Below, piece by piece: positions 1 to 3,755 of a stretch of DNA of 11,495 nucleotides. This DNA comes from CAYGUK01 sp964352985 (GTDB lineage: Bacteria; Pseudomonadota; Gammaproteobacteria; JAHCLG01). The stretch is taken from the NCBI GenBank assembly GCA_964352985.1, contig CAYGUK010000118.1, positions 1 through 11,495 on the forward strand. The letters are read 5' to 3'. A program made the position numbers and the translations under genes. Every line of letters begins with the position of its first letter. Position 1 is the stretch's first letter. The notes beneath the pieces were generated by a model that saw only the letters and a list, made by a program, of their open reading frames with translations, had not been told where the DNA came from and did not search any database.

Positions 1-62
1 TCGCTATTCGTGAAGGTGGTCGTACTGTTGGTGCGGGTGTGGTTGCTAAAATTATCGAATAA
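1..62 (+). CDS. tuf: Elongation factor Tu, C-terminal end (partial)
   Basis: Only the last 19 whole codons and the TAA stop (60-62) lie in the window; the reading frame begins at base 3. The peptide starts AIREGGRTVGAGVV and ends AKIIE, which is the conserved end of domain III of EF-Tu, the GTPase that delivers aminoacyl-tRNA to the ribosome. The GRTVGAG segment is almost invariant in bacterial EF-Tu, so the family call is secure despite the short length. In many gammaproteobacteria a tuf copy (tufB) precedes secE with tRNA genes nearby, and this layout fits that. Whether this genome has a second tuf copy cannot be seen. Nothing can be said about the GTPase domain or the antibiotic-binding sites, which lie outside the window. 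Confidence 0.95.
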   Translation, partial: AIREGGRTVGAGVVAKIIE

Positions 63-70
63 ACAAATAC

Positions 71-126
71 GAGATGGGAATAGCTGTAACTTGATTTGAT
101 ATCCGGTTACAGACTATTCCTATCCC
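71..126 (+). other. Long imperfect hairpin between tuf and tRNA-Trp
   Basis: An inverted repeat is visible. The inner arm CTGTAAC (84-90) pairs with GTTACAG (106-112). The outer arm GGAATAG (77-83) pairs with CTATTCC (114-120), with A113 bulged. A further G-T, T-A, A-T and G-C run (76 down to 73 with 121-124) extends the stem to about 18 pairs. The loop is 91-105. No T-tract follows, so it is not a textbook intrinsic terminator. It ends six bases before the mature tRNA 5' end. It may be a tuf 3'-end stabiliser, a partial terminator or an RNA-processing signal; the structure is seen, the role is inferred. Confidence 0.6.
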
Positions 127-131
127 TAATT

Positions 132-207
132 AGGCCAGTAGCTCAATTGGCAGAGCGGCGGTCTCCAAAACCGCAGGTTGGGGGTTCGATCCCCTCCTGG
201 CCTGCCA
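132..207 (+). tRNA. trpT: tRNA-Trp (anticodon CCA)
   Basis: The 76-base gene folds into a complete cloverleaf. The acceptor stem AGGCCAG (132-138) pairs fully with CTGGCCT (197-203), followed by discriminator G204 and an encoded CCA (205-207). The D arm spans about 141-156. The anticodon stem GCGGT (158-162) pairs with ACCGC (170-174) around loop CTCCAAA (163-169), placing anticodon CCA at 165-167, which reads UGG. The T arm is GGGGG (180-184) with CCCTC (192-196), containing one G-T pair, around loop TTCGATC. The A1-U72 pair and G73 match tRNA-Trp of gammaproteobacteria. It lies 27 bases before secE and 69 bases after tuf, so it is probably excised from a longer transcript. The symbol trpT follows E. 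coli usage. Confidence 0.97.
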
Positions 208-234
208 AGACATTTAGAGTAAAAGCGAATTAAC

Positions 235-612
235 ATGAGTTCGAAACAAGATAACGGTAATACAGGATTGGATATAGTAAAATGGCTTGCAGCTGTTGTT
301 ATTATTGCTGCTGGTCTATTTGTTAATTATCAATTTACTAACATTGCACTTCCTATTCGTATCATTGGATGGATATTTATTGCCGCTATTGCTTTGTTTA
401 TTAGCGCGCAAACAGCAAAAGGGAAATTAGCCGTACGCTTTATTGCCGATTCTCGTATAGAGATGCGAAAAGTAGTTTGGCCTAATCGACAAGAGACAGT
501 TCAGTCAACCATCGTTGTTTTAGTCATCGTCGTGATTTGTGGCGTATTTTTATGGGTTGTTGATACTGGTTTAATTTCACTAATAGGTTGGTTAACAGGC
601 CAAAGAGGTTAA
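235..612 (+). CDS. secE: Preprotein translocase subunit SecE
   Basis: SecE is the small inner-membrane subunit that clamps and stabilises SecY in the SecYEG protein-export channel. The 125-aa product is close to the E. coli length of about 127 aa and has the gammaproteobacterial three-helix form. Hydrophobic segments lie at roughly residues 17-33, 41-58 and 93-114. Before the third helix is the conserved cytoplasmic amphipathic and hinge region containing RKVVWPNRQET (78-88), the signature of the essential SecE core. The start at 235 gives the expected N-terminus; the next Met is residue 77, too late. The ribosome-binding site is weak: only AGAG at 216-219, about 15 bases upstream. Only four bases separate its stop from nusG, the classic secE-nusG pair, implying one transcript. 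Confidence 0.96.
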   Translation: MSSKQDNGNTGLDIVKWLAAVVIIAAGLFVNYQFTNIALPIRIIGWIFIAAIALFISAQTAKGKLAVRFIADSRIEMRKVVWPNRQETVQSTIVVLVIVVICGVFLWVVDTGLISLIGWLTGQRG

Positions 613-616
613 CAGG

Positions 617-1171
617 ATGACAGAAATTAAAGATGAAATAAAAAAACATTGGTATGTTGTCCAAGCATATTCTGGCTTTGAAGTTCAAGTTAAAAGAATT
701 CTTGAAGAAAGAATTAAATTGGCGGGCATTGAAGATAAATTTGGTGAAATTTTAGTACCAACTGAAAATGTTGTTGAAATGCGCGCCGGACAAAAAAGAA
801 GAAGTGAGCGTAAATTTTTTCCTGGCTATGTTTTGGTTCGGATGGTAATGGATGATGAAACATGGCATTTAGTTCGTAAAGTTCCAAAAGTGTTGGGATT
901 TATCGGTGGTACCAGCGATAAACCAGCACCTATTTCAGATAAAGAAGCAAATGCAATTTTACAGCGAATTGAAGAAGGTGCGGATCAAGAAAAACCAAAA
1001 ATATTATATGAGCCAGGTGAAGTGGTTCGTGTAATCGAAGGTCCTTTTGCCGACTTTAATGGCGTGGTTGAAGAAGTTAACTATGAGAAAAATAGATTGC
1101 GTGTTGCTGTTTTGATTTTTGGTCGCTCGACACCTGTTGAATTAGAATTCGGCCAAGTCGAGAAAGCATAA
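617..1171 (+). CDS. nusG: Transcription elongation/termination factor NusG
   Basis: NusG binds RNA polymerase through its N-terminal domain and uses its C-terminal KOW domain to contact ribosomal protein S10 or Rho, so it promotes coupling, processivity and Rho-dependent termination. The 184-aa protein is near the usual 181 aa. The NGN domain opens with WYVVQAYSGFE (residues 12-22) and carries the conserved SERKFFPGYVLV strand and the WHLVRKVPKVLGFIGG stretch. After a short linker, the KOW domain contains GPFADFNGVVEEVNYEK and ends in IFGRSTPVELEF and QVEKA. AGAGG at 604-608, eight bases before the ATG, overlaps the end of secE, so the two are probably translated together. The next gene starts 63 bases later, after an RNA leader. 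Nothing is degraded or unusual. Confidence 0.98.
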   Translation: MTEIKDEIKKHWYVVQAYSGFEVQVKRILEERIKLAGIEDKFGEILVPTENVVEMRAGQKRRSERKFFPGYVLVRMVMDDETWHLVRKVPKVLGFIGGTSDKPAPISDKEANAILQRIEEGADQEKPKILYEPGEVVRVIEGPFADFNGVVEEVNYEKNRLRVAVLIFGRSTPVELEFGQVEKA

Positions 1172-1181
1172 GTTTATACAC

Positions 1182-1215
1182 GGGGAGCTTAATCACGAAT
1201 TAAGCGTTTGCACCC
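1182..1215 (+). promoter_or_regulatory. L1-binding leader of rplK-rplA
   Basis: The nusG-rplK gap folds into a structure of the known ribosomal protein L1 operator type. A perfect 7-bp stem GCTTAAT (1187-1193) and ATTAAGC (1199-1205) closes a five-base loop. It is flanked by GGGGA on the left and GTTTGCACCC (1206-1215) on the right, where GGG (1182-1184) can pair with CCC (1213-1215) to leave an asymmetric internal loop. The GGGGAGC and GTTTGCACCC segments resemble, from memory, the E. coli L11 operon leader that mimics the L1 site on 23S rRNA. The expected effect is that free L1 binds here and represses translation of rplK and, by coupling, rplA. The site ends about 20 bases before the rplK ATG, just upstream of its ribosome-binding site. 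Confidence 0.8.
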
Positions 1216-1222
1216 ACGATTC

Positions 1223-1226
1223 GGAG
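1223..1226 (+). promoter_or_regulatory. Ribosome-binding site fixing the rplK start
   Basis: GGAG at 1223-1226 lies eight bases before ATG 1235 and so selects this start. The in-frame TTG at 1208 falls inside the L1 leader and lacks such a site. Confidence 0.8.
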
Positions 1227-1234
1227 TAATTAAT

Positions 1235-1669
1235 ATGGCTAAAAAAATAGCTTCTTATATTAAACTGCAAGTAAAAGCAGGTGAAGCTAATCCTTCTCCA
1301 CCTGTTGGCCCCGCTCTTGGTCAACATGGTGTTAATATTATGGAATTTTGTAAAGCATTTAATGCGAAAACTCAATCGCTAGAAAAAGGTTTACCTGTTC
1401 CTGTTGTTATTACTGTTTATAGTGATCGTAGTTTTACTTTTATCACGAAAACACCACCTGCTGCAGTACTACTCATAAAAGCTTTGGGTATTCCGAAAGG
1501 TAGTGGCACTCCTAACACCAATAAAGTTGGAAAAGTGACACGTCAACAACTTGAAGAAATTGCAAAAATGAAAGAGCCAGATTTGACAGCTGCTGATATT
1601 GAAGCAGCAGTTCGCACGATTGCAGGCACCGCGCGCAGTATGGGCATCGAAGTGGAAGGAATGGAATAA
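1235..1669 (+). CDS. rplK: 50S ribosomal protein L11
   Basis: L11 sits at the base of the ribosomal stalk on the 23S GTPase-associated region, is needed for RelA-dependent ppGpp synthesis and is part of the thiostrepton target. The 144-aa product (E. coli about 142) begins MAKKIASYIKLQVKAGEA and carries the proline-rich N-terminal element PSPPVGPALGQHGVNIMEF. The C-terminal RNA-binding domain ends with the family signature around GTARSMGIEVEGM. The start is ATG 1235, not the upstream TTG at 1208, because it gives the family N-terminus (MAKK) and has GGAG eight bases before it. Its TAA stop shares one base with the rplA ATG (TAATG), which suggests translational coupling. It is preceded by the L1-type leader at 1182-1215. 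Confidence 0.98.
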   Translation: MAKKIASYIKLQVKAGEANPSPPVGPALGQHGVNIMEFCKAFNAKTQSLEKGLPVPVVITVYSDRSFTFITKTPPAAVLLIKALGIPKGSGTPNTNKVGKVTRQQLEEIAKMKEPDLTAADIEAAVRTIAGTARSMGIEVEGME

Positions 1670-2361
1670 TGGCTAAATTATCAAAACGTTTTAACACAAT
1701 AAAAGAAAAAATCACTCACGGTAAAGTCTATGCAATTGATGAAGCCTTAACATTATTAAAAGATTTGAGCGCAGTTAAATTTAAAGAATCAATTGATGTC
1801 AGCGTTAATCTTGGTGTTGATGCGCGTAAATCGGATCAAGTCGTCCGTGGCGCAACTGTTTTGCCACATGGTACTGGACGCCAAGTTCGTGTTGCTGTGT
1901 TTGCGCAAGGCCCTGCAGCTGAAGAAGCTAAAGAAGCAGGTGCTGATATTATCGGCTTTGAAGATTTAGCTGAACGAATCAAAAAAGGTGAAATGGATTT
2001 TGATGTCGTGATTGCTACACCAGATTCAATGCGTGTTGTTGGTCAACTTGGTCAAATCCTTGGTCCTCGTGGTTTAATGCCTAATCCAAAAGTGGGTACC
2101 GTGGCTACTGATGTTGGTCAAGCAGTAAAAAATGCAAAAGCAGGACAAGTGAGATATCGGATTGATAAAGCCGGTATTATTCATTCAACAGTAGGTAAAG
2201 TTACTTTTTCTGTTGATCAATTAAGAGAAAATATAAAAGCACTATTAGATGATTTGAAAAAAGCAAAACCAGAAGCAGCTAAAGGTGTTTATATTAAAAA
2301 GATTTCAGTCTCGAGCACAATGGGGCCGGGATTGACAGTTGATGTCATGTCAATTGTGTAA
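1669..2361 (+). CDS. rplA: 50S ribosomal protein L1
   Basis: L1 forms the mobile L1 stalk at the ribosomal E site, helps deacylated tRNA leave, and represses its own operon by binding the mRNA before rplK. The 230-aa length fits the family (E. coli 234). The signature GQLGQILGPRGLMPNPKVGT lies around residues 123-142 in the second domain. The first domain, split across both ends of the chain, contributes FKESIDVSVNLGVDARK near the N-terminus and the conserved TMGPGLTVD near the C-terminus. The ATG overlaps the rplK stop by one base, so translation likely depends on ribosomes finishing rplK. It is followed by a 220-base non-coding stretch rich in hairpins. No anomaly is seen. Confidence 0.98.
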   Translation: MAKLSKRFNTIKEKITHGKVYAIDEALTLLKDLSAVKFKESIDVSVNLGVDARKSDQVVRGATVLPHGTGRQVRVAVFAQGPAAEEAKEAGADIIGFEDLAERIKKGEMDFDVVIATPDSMRVVGQLGQILGPRGLMPNPKVGTVATDVGQAVKNAKAGQVRYRIDKAGIIHSTVGKVTFSVDQLRENIKALLDDLKKAKPEAAKGVYIKKISVSSTMGPGLTVDVMSIV

Positions 2362-2362
2362 A
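2332..2362 (+). promoter_or_regulatory. Possible promoter at the end of rplA for rplJL-rpoBC
   Basis: A perfect -35 hexamer TTGACA (2332-2337) lies inside the last codons of rplA. The best -10 candidate is TGTAAA (2357-2362), a 4/6 match at a long 19-base spacing; at 17 bases the hexamer TGTGTA is poor. A separate rplJ promoter near the end of rplA is known in E. coli, which makes the position attractive. However, TTGACA also encodes conserved L1 residues (Leu-Thr), so the match may be chance. Confidence 0.3.
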
Positions 2363-2366
2363 GAAT

Positions 2367-2388
2367 TTCATTATCTTTCGGTAATGAA
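2367..2388 (+). other. Hairpin just after rplA stop
   Basis: TTCATTA (2367-2373) and TAATGAA (2382-2388) form a perfect 7-bp stem closing an eight-base loop, starting five bases after the rplA stop. C2375-G2380 may tighten the loop. No T-tract follows, so termination is unlikely; 3'-end protection of the rplKA message or part of the folded rplJ leader are possible roles. Confidence 0.5.
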
Positions 2389-2390
2389 TA

Positions 2391-2480
2391 TGACGGCGTG
2401 TTAAAAAACATCATCGTCAAAGACCGTAGGTGCTAATAGAAATATTAACTTAATTTCCTACGCAGGCGGCTGTAAAGAAG
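2391..2480 (+). promoter_or_regulatory. L10(L12)-binding leader of rplJ-rplL
   Basis: This stretch resembles the known L10 leader, where the L10-L12 complex binds mRNA and represses rplJL translation. TGACG (2391-2395) pairs with CGTCA (2415-2419). Next, CCGTAGG (2424-2430) and CCTACG (2457-2462) give a perfect 6-bp stem. Within it, TAATA (2434-2438) and TATTA (2443-2447) form a small hairpin with a GAAA loop, leaving ACTTAATTT as an asymmetric bulge on the 3' side. The run CTTAATTTCCTACGCAG followed by GCGG and TGTAAAGAAG is, from memory, very like the E. coli rplJ leader, where the bulged region forms the kink-turn contacted by L10. The pairings are seen; the protein binding is inferred from family knowledge and gene position. 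Confidence 0.72.
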
Positions 2481-2487
2481 ATGCCAT

Positions 2488-2506
2488 AACAAAGTCAAAC
2501 TTTGTT
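2488..2506 (+). other. Hairpin in rplJ leader
   Basis: AACAAAG (2488-2494) pairs perfectly with CTTTGTT (2500-2506) around a TCAAA loop. It follows the L10-binding-like region and may belong to the alternative folds that transmit L10 binding to the ribosome-binding site. The sequence after it has a few Ts but no clean T-tract, so it is not called a terminator. Confidence 0.45.
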
Positions 2507-2541
2507 GATTTGTTTTCTGAAAAGGCCATTTTGTAAATAAA

Positions 2542-2561
2542 CGTTAAAAATTTTTTTAACG
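2542..2561 (+). promoter_or_regulatory. AT hairpin abutting the rplJ ribosome-binding site
   Basis: CGTTAAAA (2542-2549) and TTTTAACG (2554-2561) form an 8-bp stem with a four-base loop. It ends seven bases before the GGGAG (2569-2573) that serves rplJ. As written it leaves the ribosome-binding site single-stranded, so it may hold the site open or be exchanged for another fold when L10 binds. The pairing is seen; the role is inferred. Confidence 0.45.
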
Positions 2562-2568
2562 AACTCAC

Positions 2569-2573
2569 GGGAG
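2569..2573 (+). promoter_or_regulatory. Ribosome-binding site fixing the rplJ start
   Basis: GGGAG at 2569-2573 is eight bases before ATG 2582. The upstream in-frame GTG at 2573 overlaps this site, so it cannot be the start. Confidence 0.8.
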
Positions 2574-2581
2574 TGTTATCG

Positions 2582-3103
2582 ATGCCTTTAACACTAGAAG
2601 CGAAAAAAGCGATTGTTGCTGATGTTGCAGAAGTTGCAAAAGTGGCGCAGTCAGCGGTGTTAGCTGAATATCGAGGACTTTCTGTTAGTGAAATGACTGA
2701 GCTAAGAGCAAATGCTCGTAAATCAGGCGTCTATTTACGTGTGATCCGTAATACCCTTGCCAAGCGTGCGGTAGAAAATACAGATTTATCATGTTTAAAC
2801 GATGCTTTTATTGGCCCAGTTATTTTTGCCGTTTCAACTGACGAGCCTGGTTCTGCAGCAAGATTAATTAGCGATTTTGCTAAACAACATGACAAGCTCA
2901 AAGTGACTGCTTTAGCAATGGGTGGCAAATTACTTCAAGCTAGCCAATTAGAAGCAGTGGCAAAATTACCAACCAAAGACGAAGCAATTGCTTCGTTAAT
3001 GGCAGTAATGAAGGCACCTATTACCAAGTTTGTTCGCACCTTAGCAGAACCTCATGGTAAGTTGGTTCGCACACTAGCAGCAGTACGCGATGCTAAGCAA
3101 TAA
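2582..3103 (+). CDS. rplJ: 50S ribosomal protein L10
   Basis: L10 (P0) anchors the L7/L12 dimers to the ribosomal stalk base next to L11 and represses rplJL as the L10-L12 complex. The protein is 173 aa, longer than the roughly 165 aa of E. coli. The N-terminal RNA-binding globular domain has the family features AEYRGLSVSEMTELR (about 28-42), VYLRVIRNTLAKRAVE (50-65) and DAFIGPVIFAVS (74-85). The C-terminal helix that carries L12 begins after LPTKDEAIASLM (129-140) and contains two similar units, KFVRTLA (149-155) and KLVRTLA (160-166), ending AVRDAKQ. The extra length relative to E. coli lies mostly here, and a longer helix may affect L12 copy number. ATG 2582 is chosen over GTG 2573 because of the ribosome-binding site and family N-terminus. 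rplL follows after 49 bases. Confidence 0.97.
   Translation: MPLTLEAKKAIVADVAEVAKVAQSAVLAEYRGLSVSEMTELRANARKSGVYLRVIRNTLAKRAVENTDLSCLNDAFIGPVIFAVSTDEPGSAARLISDFAKQHDKLKVTALAMGGKLLQASQLEAVAKLPTKDEAIASLMAVMKAPITKFVRTLAEPHGKLVRTLAAVRDAKQ
3026..3079 (+). repeat. Internal 33-bp-period duplication in rplJ
   Basis: The 21-base units at 3026-3046 and 3059-3079 differ at only three positions and encode KFVRTLA and KLVRTLA in the L12-binding tail of L10. The period is 33 bases (11 codons), so the frame is kept. Confidence 0.7.
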
Positions 3104-3152
3104 ACTGTATTTAGATTTTTTAAGTTAAAGAATATTTTAGGAGTAAACTAGA

Positions 3153-3530
3153 ATGGCCGTTTCAAAAAATGAAATTTTAGAAACTATAGCAAACATGTCA
3201 GTGATGGATGTTGTTGAATTAATCGAAGCAATGGAAGAAAAATTTGGTGTTTCTGCTCAAGCTGCTGTTGCAGTTGCTGCGCCAGCCGCTGGTGGTGCTG
3301 AAGCTCAAGCTGAAGAAAAGACTGAATTTGATGTTGTTATGACAAGCTTCGGTTCCAACAAAGTTGCTGTCATTAAAGTCGTTCGTGCTTTAACAGGTTT
3401 AGGCCTCAAAGAAGCGAAAGACATGGTTGAAAATACGCCTGCAACACTTAAAGAAGGTGTAGGTAAAGATGAAGCTGAAGACATCAAGAAACAACTTGTT
3501 GAAGCTGGTGCACAAGCTGAAGTTAAATAA
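3153..3530 (+). CDS. rplL: 50S ribosomal protein L7/L12
   Basis: L7/L12 is the multicopy, acidic stalk protein that recruits and activates the translational GTPases EF-Tu, EF-G, IF2 and RF3. The 125-aa chain has the usual three parts. Residues 1-33 are the dimerisation and L10-binding helices (ILETIANMSVMDVVELIEAM). Residues 34-55 form a flexible Ala-rich hinge (AVAVAAPAAGG and on). Residues 56-125 are the globular C-terminal domain. The factor-binding face is intact: K70, V71, I74, K75 and R78 in the NKVAVIKVVRALTGLGLKEA region. A good ribosome-binding site, AGGAG (3139-3143), lies nine bases before the ATG, fitting its need for several copies per ribosome. It is separated from rpoB by 225 bases with a strong hairpin, which would allow rplL to be expressed above the polymerase genes. 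Confidence 0.98.
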   Translation: MAVSKNEILETIANMSVMDVVELIEAMEEKFGVSAQAAVAVAAPAAGGAEAQAEEKTEFDVVMTSFGSNKVAVIKVVRALTGLGLKEAKDMVENTPATLKEGVGKDEAEDIKKQLVEAGAQAEVK

Positions 3531-3560
3531 GATTCATCAACTAATGGTGAAAATGTTTAA

Positions 3561-3625
3561 TAAATTTTTTTGTAAATTTATCAAAGCACATGCTAATTAT
3601 TTAGTATGTGCTTTGTCTCGTTTTT
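3561..3625 (+). terminator. Attenuator/partial terminator between rplL and rpoB
   Basis: CAAAGCACATGCTAA (3582-3596) pairs over all 15 positions, with one G-T pair, to TTAGTATGTGCTTTG (3601-3615) around a four-base loop. TCTCG and then TTTTT (3621-3625) follow. A weak all-AT 7-bp hairpin (3561-3567 with 3574-3580) sits directly before it. The stem is strong, but the T-tract starts five bases after the stem, so only partial termination is expected. Because rpoB and rpoC lie downstream with no clear promoter, read-through is needed. In E. coli the same gap holds a known attenuator that lowers rpoBC transcription relative to the ribosomal genes; this hairpin is the natural counterpart. Confidence 0.8.
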
Positions 3626-3690
3626 AAAAAAGGATAGTTGTGATAAATCATTTTTTCACAAATGCTATTTTAAAACTGAATATTAACCAG

Positions 3691-3733
3691 AAAGATGGTG
3701 TAAAGAGCATATGGTTCTTTGCCAGCTATCTTT
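3691..3733 (+). promoter_or_regulatory. Hairpin in the rpoB leader, possible RNase III-type processing site
   Basis: AAAGAT (3691-3696) pairs with ATCTTT (3728-3733). Inside, TAAAGAG (3701-3707) pairs with TTCTTTG (3715-3721), using two G-T pairs, around loop CATATGG; the two stems are joined by an internal loop. The structure ends 22 bases before the rpoB ATG. In E. coli the rplL-rpoB spacer carries an RNase III cleavage site downstream of the attenuator, and this hairpin is in the matching place. Processing is inferred only. Confidence 0.45.
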
Positions 3734-3755
3734 TGTCATCTAAAAGAGGCATCTA

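Noticed and set aside
91..120. Possible promoter before tRNA-Trp (TTGATT with TATTCC)
   Set aside because: The -10 match is poor and both elements lie within the long hairpin; co-transcription from tuf is simpler.
1137..1180. Possible promoter before rplK (TTGAAT at 1137, TATACA at 1175)
   Set aside because: The two elements are 32 bases apart and neither has a partner hexamer at 16-18 bases.
1208..1234. Longer rplK reading frame starting at TTG 1208
   Set aside because: The extra nine residues overlap the L1 leader, have no ribosome-binding site and do not belong to the L11 family N-terminus; ATG 1235 fits better.
2481..2489. Two-codon leader ORF (ATG CCA TAA) in the rplJ leader
   Set aside because: The purine-rich AAAGAAG touches the ATG, leaving no proper spacing, and the same bases belong to the conserved L10 leader.
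2573..2581. rplJ start at GTG 2573
   Set aside because: The GTG overlaps the GGGAG that serves ATG 2582, and the resulting extra residues (M-L-S) are not part of L10.
3639..3660. TGTGA and TCACA palindrome resembling a CRP site
   Set aside because: The half-sites are 12 bases apart rather than 6, so it does not fit the CRP consensus; it is at most a small hairpin.
3655..3684. Possible rpoB promoter (TTCACA with GAATAT)
   Set aside because: The -35 is a fair match but the -10 is only 3/6 in a very AT-rich spacer, so chance is likely.
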